Shown one piece after another: positions 1 to 5,685 of a stretch of 6,633 bases of DNA. The translations under genes were made by a program, and so were the position numbers. The DNA is from Cyanobacteriota bacterium (GTDB lineage: Bacteria; Cyanobacteriota; Cyanobacteriia; Leptolyngbyales; Leptolyngbyaceae), in assembly GCA_027482985.1 (NCBI GenBank), contig JAIXVO010000503.1:1-6633 (forward strand). The letters run 5' to 3'. Position 1 is the first letter of the stretch, and every line of letters starts with the position of its first letter. The notes below the pieces were generated by a model. The model had not been told where the DNA came from, did not search any database, and saw only the letters and a program-made list of their open reading frames with translations.

Positions 1-516
1 ACAAGGCACAATCTGCTCAAACCCGCTCAAGTCAGGACACACATTCAGGGCAAACCCGTGCATGGTAATCCACCGACTGACTTTGATGCCGATCGCTGCC
101 ACTTTCACCCCCTCCATCCAAACGCCCGTCCACCCCGGCAGGCGCTCACCCGGTAGCCCATAACTCGCCAACACCTCGATCAACACCGCTTCCAGTTGCC
201 GCAAATACCAGTGCAAATCCTGCTGATAAAAGGTCAGGTTCAGAATGGGATAGCCCACCAGTTGCCCCGGACAGTGATACGTCACCTCGCCCCCCCGCTC
301 ACTTTGCACCAGCTCCGCAGTCGATTGCGCCGGATCAAATTTCACAAACTGGCGATCAGAACCCGTGCCCAGCGTATACACAGGCGGATGTTCCAGCAGG
401 ATCAGGGCATCCGGCAGGGCAGGGTCGGCTTTGCGGGCAGCAGTGAGCGATCGCTGCCAGGTTAAGGCTTCCCGGTAAGGCAGCATCCCTGGAGTGTAGA
501 GGAGGCAAGGACGCAA
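1..516 (-). CDS. lipB: Octanoyltransferase LipB, 3' end cut by window edge
   Basis: LipB moves the octanoyl group from octanoyl-ACP to lipoyl domains of 2-oxoacid dehydrogenases and the glycine cleavage system, the first step of endogenous lipoate synthesis in the cytoplasm. Reading the minus strand gives the family signatures in order: [12 protein letters not shown] (about 396-361), [19 protein letters not shown] (297-241), and [19 protein letters not shown] (99-43), with the catalytic lysine codon at 84-82. The last visible residues are VPC, and the catalytic cysteine codon is 3-1, so only the C-terminal tail is missing. An ATG lies at 486-484, but homology to the family N-terminus ([15 protein letters not shown]) begins upstream of it, so I prefer the TTG at 516-514; TTG at 525-523 is also possible, and in-frame stops lie at 582-577. 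No clear ribosome binding site is visible. It is divergent from lrtA. Identity is secure; the start is uncertain. Confidence 0.92.
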   Translation of the reverse strand, partial: MRPCLLYTPGMLPYREALTWQRSLTAARKADPALPDALILLEHPPVYTLGTGSDRQFVKFDPAQSTAELVQSERGGEVTYHCPGQLVGYPILNLTFYQQDLHWYLRQLEAVLIEVLASYGLPGERLPGWTGVWMEGVKVAAIGIKVSRWITMHGFALNVCPDLSGFEQIVPC

Positions 517-731
517 GGAATTCAAGGCCAGAGGTAACAGAAATAGGGCAAGAAAATTATCGAAAAACCGAAGATTTTATTAAGGAAACTTATCGGTACG
601 ATTGCAACCAACATTGATCCCCAACTCTTTAAGATGCGCTAAAACCACCGCAGATTCAAGCGTAGAAGCGAGTAAATTTGCATCGATTTGCGGGTGTTTC
701 AATCAAGAATTGTCAAAGGATGCAAAACATT

Positions 732-760
732 TTGAAGGGGTCTGTTCGTGAGAATACAAA
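732..760 (+). promoter_or_regulatory. Candidate lrtA promoter
   Basis: TTGAAG at 732-737 and TACAAA at 755-760 are separated by 17 bases, and each matches four of six bases of the sigma-70-type -35 and -10 consensus. Transcription would then start near 767, putting the leader stem-loop at the very 5' end of the message. This is inference from weak matches; other starts further upstream are equally possible, since lrtA leaders can be long. Confidence 0.3.
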
Positions 761-766
761 GTGCTA

Positions 767-805
767 GGGTGAAGTTAAGACCCGACTAGGGAAACCTTAA
801 CACCC
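767..805 (+). promoter_or_regulatory. Stem-loop in the lrtA 5' leader
   Basis: GTTAAG at 774-779 pairs perfectly with CTTAAC at 796-801. After a three-base bulge (771-773) the stem extends with GGGT at 767-770 pairing with ACCC at 802-805. The loop contains CCC/GGG that could close a small inner stem (781-783 with 789-791). The same ACCC could instead pair with the GGGG of the ribosome binding site at 814-817, so two mutually exclusive folds are conceivable. In Synechococcus PCC 7002 lrtA is known as a light-repressed transcript whose leader affects mRNA stability. That this hairpin does the job here is inference. Confidence 0.4.
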
Positions 806-811
806 AGTTTT

Positions 812-820
812 GAGGGGAGG
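812..820 (+). promoter_or_regulatory. Strong ribosome binding site of lrtA
   Basis: GAGGGGAGG lies six bases before the ATG at 827, an unusually good Shine-Dalgarno match for a cyanobacterium, where many genes have none. It fixes the lrtA start. Its GGGG can pair with CCC at 803-805, which would hide the site in an alternative fold of the leader. Confidence 0.65.
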
Positions 821-826
821 AAGCTC

Positions 827-1465
827 ATGAAGCTTGTAATTCAGGGCAAAAACATTGAAATTACTGAGTCGATTCGTGAATATGTCAACCAGAAAATTGA
901 GAAAGCGATTAGCCATTTTCAAGCAATGATTACGGAAGTGGATGTCCATCTTTCCGTAGCCCGCAATCCCCGAATAAACTCCAAACAAGTGGCAGAAGTC
1001 ACCATCTACGTGAACGGGTCTGTGGTGCGAGCCGAGGAGGGCAGCGAAAACCTATACGCCAGCATCGATCTCGTTGCCGACAAAATTTCTCGCCAATTGC
1101 GGAAGTATAAGGAAAAACGGTACGACAAACAGCATACTTCGGTGAAGACTGCTGAGGCGCTGATTGATCAACCCGTCGTTGCGGAATTGCCCGTTGATCG
1201 AGAACCCGAACTGCCAGCGCAAGTGGTTCGCACGAAATACTTCGCGATGCCTCCGATGTCCGTCCAGGAAGCCCTGGAGCACCTGGAACTGATTGACCAC
1301 GATTTCTATGTGTTTTGCAATGTCGAAACTGGCGAAATTAACGTGGTTTACGAACGTAATCACGGGGGCTACGGGGTGATTCAGCCTCGTCGCACCAATG
1401 GTCATCAGCCAGCCGAAAAGAACGGTAAAGCCGCTCATCATCTGGATGTCTATCCGGTTAAGTAG
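827..1465 (+). CDS. lrtA: Long-form ribosome hibernation promoting factor (LrtA type)
   Basis: Cytoplasmic factor that occupies the decoding region of the 30S subunit and, in long forms, drives 70S pairing into inactive 100S dimers, preserving ribosomes in darkness and starvation. The 212 residues are normal for the long form. Residues 1-105 form the ribosome-binding S30AE domain (opening [20 protein letters not shown], with the basic stretch [15 protein letters not shown] at 88-102). A variable linker spans about 106-132. The C-terminal dimerisation domain covers about 133-188 and contains [19 protein letters not shown] and [17 protein letters not shown], both typical of the family. The start is fixed by the strong ribosome binding site at 812-820. 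The gene stands alone between a structured leader and a probable terminator, so it is probably monocistronic. In cyanobacteria this gene is called lrtA; hpf is the equivalent general name. Confidence 0.96.
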   Translation: MKLVIQGKNIEITESIREYVNQKIEKAISHFQAMITEVDVHLSVARNPRINSKQVAEVTIYVNGSVVRAEEGSENLYASIDLVADKISRQLRKYKEKRYDKQHTSVKTAEALIDQPVVAELPVDREPELPAQVVRTKYFAMPPMSVQEALEHLELIDHDFYVFCNVETGEINVVYERNHGGYGVIQPRRTNGHQPAEKNGKAAHHLDVYPVK

Positions 1466-1508
1466 TCCCAATGGAAGGTCGCCGAGGGCTGTGTCTAGCT
1501 CTCACCCA

Positions 1509-1526
1509 TGACAGGTTCTCCTGTCA
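1509..1526 (+). other. Small hairpin downstream of lrtA
   Basis: TGACAGG at 1509-1515 and CCTGTCA at 1520-1526 form a perfect seven-base-pair stem with the four-base loop TTCT. No T-run follows, so on its own it is not a classical terminator. It may protect the 3' end of the lrtA message or assist the larger hairpin that follows. Confidence 0.45.
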
Positions 1527-1534
1527 CCTCCAGA

Positions 1535-1592
1535 CCGTTCAGAGTGGTTGATCCCTTGTTTCATCGCGATCGCCCCCTGAACGGTTTCTTTT
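1535..1592 (+). terminator. Probable lrtA terminator
   Basis: CCGTTCAG at 1535-1542 is the exact reverse complement of CTGAACGG at 1577-1584, and TTTCTTTT follows directly at 1585-1592. The 34-base loop is long and contains a HIP1 octamer (1566-1573), itself self-complementary, that could fold within it. The stem plus T-tract about 70 bases after the lrtA stop fits an intrinsic terminator. Many cyanobacteria use such signals sparingly, so this is probable rather than certain. Confidence 0.6.
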
Positions 1593-1836
1593 ATGGGCAA
1601 AGCTTAAATAGCAAACCCGGCATATCAAATTTGCATCGTCAGGGCGAATGGCCATCATTAGTTTCAACTTAAGCGAAAACTTCCGCGATAACAGGTTTTT
1701 AGCTTGCTCTTCCGCCTCGCTCTGGCTCTCAATCAGGGCTTACCATTTGCTAAATGGGTCTGGTCGTCGCGCGAGTCTCTGGCGAGAACCAAGATTCTGG
1801 GCTTGGGTGGCGGCCCCCCAAACCCCCCGAATTCAG
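1593..1836. other. Non-coding stretch left of the insertion sequence
   Basis: Two short overlapping plus-strand frames here (1648-1845 and 1704-1904) run into the insertion-sequence end and show no recognisable protein. They are rejected as genes. The stretch ends in a C-rich run (CCCCCCAAACCCCCC, 1815-1829) followed by GAATTC, then the insertion-sequence end. It carries no TPR-like reading frame, which matters because the gene on the other side of the element has lost its 5' part. Confidence 0.5.
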
Positions 1837-1850
1837 CAGGGCTGATTCAT
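1835..1850 (+). repeat. Terminal inverted repeat, end distal to the transposase start
   Basis: AGCAGGGCTGATTCAT is a perfect 16-base inverted match to 2999-3014. The element proper probably begins at CAGGG (1837). The outer two bases may be a chance match of flanking DNA. The transposase stop codon (1854-1852) lies only two bases inside this repeat. Confidence 0.85.
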
Positions 1851-1851
1851 G

Positions 1852-2406
1852 TTAAGGAGGGAAAATTCCCAGCATGGGCAGCAATCGGTCAAAATCATGG
1901 CTGAGCAGGTCAATCGCTTTGACCAAAGACGGATAGCCATGCGCCCGAAATAAACTCACTGCCAAGTTCCGTAAAATTGCCATGAGACTCGCAGGGGCCG
2001 CTTGAGCAATCGAAGCCGCATCTTCTTGGAGCACCACGTCTTTGACCCAGTGCAATCGGTTCTCAATCCCCCAATGCGCGCGAATGCGCGCCATTAATGC
2101 GGCGGCATCACTGGTGAGACTGGTCAAGTAATACAGATCCTCTTGATACGGCTTCCCTTGCCGTTGCCCCCCATAGTGGATATGCACGAATTGTTGCGCC
2201 CCAGCCCATTTCAGTTTCAGCGAAGCGCTTAACTCAAAGGTGGAAACCGTCCGTTGGATGGTGCGACCGTGTCCGGTTTCAGTCTGCTGGATCTGGCTGC
2301 GCGGCGCGGTGCTTTGGGCTTGTTGAACAATCTGCCGATAAAGGGTGCCCTGATTGGCTTTGACGCTAATGACATAATCATTGCCTTGAGCCTGAATCAA
2401 GCGCAC
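1852..2406 (-). CDS. ISAs1-family transposase, C-terminal frame
   Basis: This frame continues the transposase one base back from the upstream frame. Reading CAA AAA AAA and then slipping back one base gives QKKTVRLIQAQGNDYVISVK, which is what ISAs1 proteins have after the SLDALH motif. It supplies the rest of the catalytic core, including the glutamate in HWGIENRLHW (residue 115 of this frame, about 297 of the joined protein). It ends GIFPP at the inverted repeat. The joined product would be 366 residues, a normal length. A GTG lies at the start of this frame, but it has no ribosome binding site and falls inside the catalytic core, so independent initiation is unlikely. Either -1 slippage on A8 makes full transposase, or one A was lost and the gene is dead. 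Confidence 0.87.
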   Translation of the reverse strand: MRLIQAQGNDYVISVKANQGTLYRQIVQQAQSTAPRSQIQQTETGHGRTIQRTVSTFELSASLKLKWAGAQQFVHIHYGGQRQGKPYQEDLYYLTSLTSDAAALMARIRAHWGIENRLHWVKDVVLQEDAASIAQAAPASLMAILRNLAVSLFRAHGYPSLVKAIDLLSHDFDRLLPMLGIFPP

Positions 2407-2951
2407 CGTTTTTTTTGCAGATGTAACGCATCGAGACTGAACACAATCCCGGTGACTTGGAGTTGCTCAATCAGCGACTGAACCACGCCAATCTCACTTT
2501 CGCGACCATTCTCAAACACCTGTTGCGCCACGACTAAGCCTTGCCGTAACTGAAACACAGACACCACATTGACAAAGTTCTGCTGGGCATCTTGGTGGTG
2601 CACGAGGGTATTGGCCAGGCTCTTGCCATCAATGGCGCAATCATCCCCGGGCTGCAACCATTGCACCTCCTGCATCCACGTCATTAACACCGCCGCCACC
2701 TGATGAAAGTCAATTTGCTTCATGAAGCGCCGAAGCGTGGAGTAGTCCGGCAAGGCTGGACGCGATAACCCCAGGCGGTGAGACAAGGTCTGCCGATGCC
2801 TGTCCATAAACCGTTCTAGACCCCGGTAGCCGCGATACCCACTCATCGTTGCCAAGAGCAGCAAGATCAGAAACGTGGCTACTGGGTAACGTTTACCGCG
2901 ACTGCCACGGGGGTCGGGAACTTGGGCAAAAGCTTCTTGTAACGTCTGCAT
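2397..2951 (-). CDS. ISAs1-family transposase, N-terminal frame
   Basis: The 184 codons carry the N-terminal half of an ISAs1 transposase. Residues 3-50 match the family's N-terminal associated domain (FAQVPDPRGSRGKRYPVATF, then a hydrophobic stretch and SGYRGYRGLERF). The first two catalytic aspartates of the DDE nuclease are D108 in CAIDGKSLANT and D174 in FSLDALH. The start ATG (2951-2949) has an in-frame TAG directly before it and a good ribosome binding site (TGAGGTGG, 2963-2956 on the minus strand). The true family sequence is followed up to QKK at 179-181, where the frame runs through eight A residues (plus-strand T run 2409-2416) and ends after three non-family residues. The third catalytic residue is in the other frame, so this product alone cannot transpose. 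Confidence 0.9.
   Translation of the reverse strand: MQTLQEAFAQVPDPRGSRGKRYPVATFLILLLLATMSGYRGYRGLERFMDRHRQTLSHRLGLSRPALPDYSTLRRFMKQIDFHQVAAVLMTWMQEVQWLQPGDDCAIDGKSLANTLVHHQDAQQNFVNVVSVFQLRQGLVVAQQVFENGRESEIGVVQSLIEQLQVTGIVFSLDALHLQKKRCA
2409..2416 (-). promoter_or_regulatory. A8 slippery site or frameshift mutation in the transposase
   Basis: On the minus strand the codons are CAA AAA AAA CGG, giving an in-phase heptamer A AAA AAA, the kind of motif on which ribosomes or RNA polymerase slip by -1. Slippage here restores the family sequence exactly. Several other IS families use -1 frameshifting at A-rich runs. For ISAs1 elements a single uninterrupted gene is usual, so a one-base indel in a homopolymer, biological or from sequencing, is an equal explanation. 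Confidence 0.55.
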
Positions 2952-2998
2952 CTAACCACCTCAGTCACAACCTTTCAGCTTATTATTTCTCTCTCAAA

Positions 2999-3014
2999 AT
3001 GAATCAGCCCTGCT
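2999..3014 (-). repeat. Terminal inverted repeat, transposase-start end
   Basis: ATGAATCAGCCCTGCT is the exact reverse complement of 1835-1850. It lies 47 bases upstream of the transposase start codon. The bases immediately beyond it (CTC TAT CAC ATG GGG) already read in frame as TPR protein sequence, marking the exact junction with the interrupted gene. Confidence 0.85.
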
Positions 3015-3285
3015 CTATCACATGGGGTTATTGGAACCCGCGATCGACAGCTACGACAAAGCTTTAACCCTCAAGCCCGATAATCCCAATACCCTCTATA
3101 ACAAAGCCTGCTGTTATGCTTTGCAAGGCGACTATGAGCTGGCGTTTGAAAGTCTGCAACGGGCGGTACAACTCAATCCTCACGAATATCGGGAAATTGC
3201 CAAAACCAATTCTGACTTTGATGGGTTACGTCGCGATCAGCGCTTTACCGCCCTGATTCATGGTTCCTGCGAACAAGTGTCTTGA
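3013..3285 (+). pseudogene. TPR protein, 3' remnant decapitated by the insertion sequence
   Basis: The reading frame is TPR-like from the first codon after the insertion-sequence end: LYHMGLLEPAIDSYDKAL aligns gap-free with LAKLGQFEDSLQSFDQSL of the next gene (residues 188-205). What remains is most of one TPR unit, a second unit (NTLYNKACCYALQGDYELAF and onward) and the closing segment AKTNSDFDGLRRDQRFTALI. That tail is the same type as in the downstream protein and typical of TPR proteins that end in this cap. An ATG at 3022 is internal to a TPR helix and is not a native start. No 5' portion is found on the other side of the element, so several hundred bases were probably lost. It was probably a tandem paralogue of the gene at 3352, 66 bases downstream. 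The remnant is unlikely to be functional. Confidence 0.8.
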
Positions 3286-3351
3286 AGTCGTAGTGGCAGA
3301 ATGGAGGGGTACATCATTTAGCTGAAGTCCACACCTTCATTTTCGGAACCT

Positions 3352-4167
3352 ATGAACCAAGGCGATGATTCGCAAATTCTCTACAGTCAGGGGCATGCTC
3401 TGCGGGAATCCAGTCAGATTGATCGTACCCTGGCCAAATACGATCAGATCTTGGCGACCCAACCCGATGACTATAAAGCCTGGAGTAGTCGCGGGTATGC
3501 TTTGGAAAGCGCTGGGCGGTATGAAGAGGCGATCGCCAGTTTTAATCGGGCGATCGCATTAAAGTCGCGATTTGCTCTAGCCTGGCAGGGAAGAGGGATT
3601 GCTCAGGCCAAGCTAACACGCTACGAAGATGCCTTGGACAGTTTCCATCATGCGCTCAAACTGCAACCGGGTGATTACCGAGCCTGGCAAAATCACGGCA
3701 AAGCACTGATGGGATTGTGTCGCTACAAAGAGGCGATCGCCAGTTTTAACCGCGTCGCCGAACTCAATCCAGTCAGCTACAAAGCCTGGTATAACAAAGG
3801 CGTGGCGCTGAGTTGCTTACATCGCTACACCGAAGCCTTAACCGCCTTGAATCGAGCCTTGACCATCAAGGCCAGTTGCTACTATGCCTGGAATTATCGC
3901 GGCATGGTGCTGGCCAAATTGGGACAATTTGAGGACTCCCTCCAGAGCTTCGACCAATCGCTCAAATCCAAGGCCAATAATGCCAATGCGTTGTATGGCA
4001 AAGCCTGTTGCTATGCCCTGCAGAATGATAGCGATCGTGCTCTGGATTTGTTGAAGCAAGCGATCGGCTATAGTCCTTATCTCTGTCAACTAATGGCCAA
4101 AACCGATCCCAGCTTCAATAAATTGCGCCAGGATCAACGGTTTCAAGCCCTAGTCCAAACTGGCTAA
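3352..4167 (+). CDS. Tetratricopeptide repeat protein (seven TPR units)
   Basis: The 271 residues are almost entirely TPR. After a nine-residue lead, seven uninterrupted 34-residue units start at residues 10, 44, 78, 112, 146, 180 and 214, most opening with W and carrying the G-A-L / Y-A-F-A-P pattern (for example GYALESAGRYEEAIASFNRA). Residues 248-271 form the cap AKTDPSFNKLRQDQRFQAL, shared with the upstream remnant. There is no signal peptide, membrane segment or catalytic domain, so it is probably a cytoplasmic protein-binding scaffold with unknown partner. Units 2 and 4 share EAIASFNR and the same GGCGATCGCCAGTTTTAA stretch, with HIP1 octamers at 3529-3536 and 3733-3740 (a third is at 3550-3557), suggesting recent internal duplication or conversion. 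No clear ribosome binding site precedes the ATG. It is convergent with the membrane protein gene. Confidence 0.9.
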   Translation: MNQGDDSQILYSQGHALRESSQIDRTLAKYDQILATQPDDYKAWSSRGYALESAGRYEEAIASFNRAIALKSRFALAWQGRGIAQAKLTRYEDALDSFHHALKLQPGDYRAWQNHGKALMGLCRYKEAIASFNRVAELNPVSYKAWYNKGVALSCLHRYTEALTALNRALTIKASCYYAWNYRGMVLAKLGQFEDSLQSFDQSLKSKANNANALYGKACCYALQNDSDRALDLLKQAIGYSPYLCQLMAKTDPSFNKLRQDQRFQALVQTG

Positions 4168-4267
4168 ACTGTTGCCAGCGGGCAGCTAACGTCGCTCCAT
4201 TGGCGGCTAAATGACGGTCTACCCCCACCTCGTCTCCTCGAACCAAGCAGTCAGGCGATCAGAGTGT

Positions 4268-5557
4268 TTAAGCCTTGGTGTAAATCTCGCTGCCTGCAAC
4301 TTGCTGCAAAGTCTTGGTCATGCCTTTATCTTTGTGGATGGAAATGACCAGGGTATGCCCTGGAAAGACCAACTGCTCCGTCAGTTGGCTGATTAGTTTG
4401 GTTTCAGCATCTTTGGCTTCCAGGAGTCCACTCTTGTACAAAATTCCCAAAATATAAAAGGGCTGTTCAGGGAAATGTTCCACCTGTTTCCGCACTAGAT
4501 AAGCGCTTTTGACACTAGCGTGGTTGGTCAGTTGTTGAGCGAGGTCGGCAACCTGATTAGGGCTTAACTCATGCGGTGCAAAGATATCGGTGGGGCCAAT
4601 GACAGCGCGTTCTTGTTGAGCGAGTGCCATTTGGGTTGCCAGCGCGACATCGTCCTGAGTCGTGGCAAAGTTTGCCATGATCCCAGTTTGCAATTGCTGG
4701 TATTCACTTGCGGTCAGTAATCCTTGTCCCATCTCCCGGCGATCGAGATTACCCTTGTGATCCAGGCTGAGGCGATCGACCGTCAGGTAAGTATCACTCG
4801 TGGCACAGGTGTTACAAGATTGCTGCTGCACTGTCCAATAGGGGGGCTGGGACAGGATCAGTGGATTCATCAATTTGCCCGCCGGGATTAACTCATCGCG
4901 GTTCAACAGACTGAGAAATTGCTCAGAGGCGGGCGGGGGGACACTACCGATCGCGTGCTTGTCGGCATACCACTGATCACAGGTTTCACAGAAGGGATTA
5001 CGAGCTGCGAAGTAGGCGGCTGCGCCCGTCATGGTACAAATCGCGCCAAACTCCAACGCCCAGTAAATCCAGGTGCCCGTTTCGCCTAAGTTAAAGCCGC
5101 GACTCCCCAACCGACCAATGCTCACGCCTTGTTGCGCGCTGTACTTGATGTAGCCGAAGAAGCCAGTCGAGCCAGTTTGCTCCTGAAGGTAGGCATCCAG
5201 CAATTGATCGGTGGGGGCGCTATTCGCTTGTCCCAACTCCTTGTTAATTTCCTCAGCCGCCGTGCGTTGAAAGTGCCAATAGTCGGCAATGTGCAGGGTG
5301 CTGTAGAGAATGGCACCCGTGAGGATACCAAAAAATCCCGCGATCGCCGGATTTCGGACTTTCCCTTTGTGCACCCCCAAGGCGATCACGGCACCGCCCG
5401 CAACTCCCATGGCAAACGGAAACAGGATAATCAGGTAAACCAGCAGGGCGATGAAATGAGTCAGCGTGCCAATGGCTACGCCGCCAACAATTGAGCTCGC
5501 TGTCAACCAGGTGATTCCGGCTGGCGTAATTTTTTGACTGGGTTGATACGGTTTCAT
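4268..5557 (-). CDS. Uncharacterised membrane protein with two CxxC pairs
   Basis: I do not recognise this 429-residue family. Hydrophobic segments suggest four membrane helices: about 15-35, 38-61, 70-91 and 163-184. A polar stretch (92-162) separates the third and fourth and includes an acidic/glutamine-rich part. Just after the fourth helix comes CETC (190-193), and further on CNTC (248-251). Four cysteines in two such pairs could bind a metal or form disulfides. The C-terminal part (about 320-429) is soluble and mixed alpha/beta; the stretch VKSAYLVRKQVEHFPEQPFY followed by TLVISIHKDKGMTKTLQQV resembles, weakly, the C-terminal domain of SseB-like proteins. The ATG is well fixed: an in-frame TAA lies 12 bases upstream, with no other ATG, GTG or TTG start between. 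It has the minus strand to itself, so no operon partner hints at function. Confidence 0.85.
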   Translation of the reverse strand: MKPYQPSQKITPAGITWLTASSIVGGVAIGTLTHFIALLVYLIILFPFAMGVAGGAVIALGVHKGKVRNPAIAGFFGILTGAILYSTLHIADYWHFQRTAAEEINKELGQANSAPTDQLLDAYLQEQTGSTGFFGYIKYSAQQGVSIGRLGSRGFNLGETGTWIYWALEFGAICTMTGAAAYFAARNPFCETCDQWYADKHAIGSVPPPASEQFLSLLNRDELIPAGKLMNPLILSQPPYWTVQQQSCNTCATSDTYLTVDRLSLDHKGNLDRREMGQGLLTASEYQQLQTGIMANFATTQDDVALATQMALAQQERAVIGPTDIFAPHELSPNQVADLAQQLTNHASVKSAYLVRKQVEHFPEQPFYILGILYKSGLLEAKDAETKLISQLTEQLVFPGHTLVISIHKDKGMTKTLQQVAGSEIYTKA

Positions 5558-5578
5558 GGGAATAAGTCCTTAAATCAG

Positions 5579-5610
5579 GTGAGTTGAGGATTTCAGTAAC
5601 GCTTACTCAC
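5579..5610. promoter_or_regulatory. Inverted repeat upstream of the membrane protein gene
   Basis: GTGAGT at 5579-5584 and ACTCAC at 5605-5610 form a six-base dyad separated by 20 bases, starting 22 bases upstream of the start codon at 5557. It could be a regulator site or a leader hairpin. A six-base dyad with this spacing can arise by chance, so the call is weak. Confidence 0.2.
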
Positions 5611-5673
5611 TTCACACCCCAAAGCTGCACTATTATTCCCAGAATCACCCCAATCTCCTAAATTCCTGAAATG

Positions 5674-5685
5674 GCGCGATCGCGC
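5674..5685. repeat. HIP1 octamer inside a 12-bp palindrome
   Basis: GCGCGATCGCGC contains the cyanobacterial HIP1 octamer GCGATCGC (5676-5683) and directly abuts the Rpn remnant's stop codon. The other exact HIP1 octamers are at 447-454, 1566-1573, 3529-3536, 3550-3557, 3733-3740 and 5340-5347. Seven copies in 6.6 kb is far above the roughly 0.1 expected for a random octamer. None lies in the insertion sequence or the lysozyme remnant. Confidence 0.8.

Larger units (their letters stand above)
517..826. other. Divergent lipB-lrtA intergenic region
   Basis: This 310-base stretch separates the two divergent genes and must carry both promoters. The lrtA-proximal half holds a candidate promoter, a stem-loop and a strong ribosome binding site, entered separately. 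The part from about 540 to 730 is AT-rich, and I see no open frame, tRNA or repeat array in it. The 12-mer AAATTTGCATCG at 674-685 recurs on the same strand at 1627-1638, beyond lrtA. A repeat of that length is expected about once by chance in a window this size. Confidence 0.6.
1837..3012 (-). mobile_element. ISAs1-family insertion sequence, 1176 bp
   Basis: The element is bounded by perfect inverted repeats: CAGGGCTGATTCAT at 1837-1850 and its reverse complement at 2999-3012. The match extends two bases further outward on each side. It encodes one transposase on the minus strand, split into two frames, filling almost the whole element. The protein is of the ISAs1 type and the length is at the short end for that family. 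ISAs1 elements usually make target duplications of about 8-10 bp. None is visible: the left flank ends CCGAATTCAG and the right begins CTCTATCACA. The element has no HIP1 octamer although its surroundings have seven, consistent with foreign origin. The right boundary coincides with a broken TPR gene. Confidence 0.88.

Noticed and set aside
1052..1471. 139-codon minus-strand frame opposite lrtA
   Set aside because: It lies entirely in the shadow of the conserved lrtA coding sequence, with no domain of its own.
674..1638. 12-bp direct repeat AAATTTGCATCG at 674-685 and 1627-1638 flanking lrtA
   Set aside because: A 12-base repeat is expected about once by chance in a window this size. No mobile-element features accompany it, and lrtA is a core gene.
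1648..1904. Two overlapping plus-strand frames of 65 and 66 codons left of and into the insertion sequence
   Set aside because: They cross the inverted repeat, have no recognisable domain, and one overlaps the end of the transposase on the other strand.
4160..4178. CTGGC/GCCAG hairpin at the end of the intact TPR gene, a possible terminator
   Set aside because: The stem is only five base pairs, it overlaps the stop codon, and no T-run follows on either strand.
5129..5494. 121-codon plus-strand frame opposite the membrane protein gene
   Set aside because: It is antisense to a well-supported coding region with no recognisable protein sequence.
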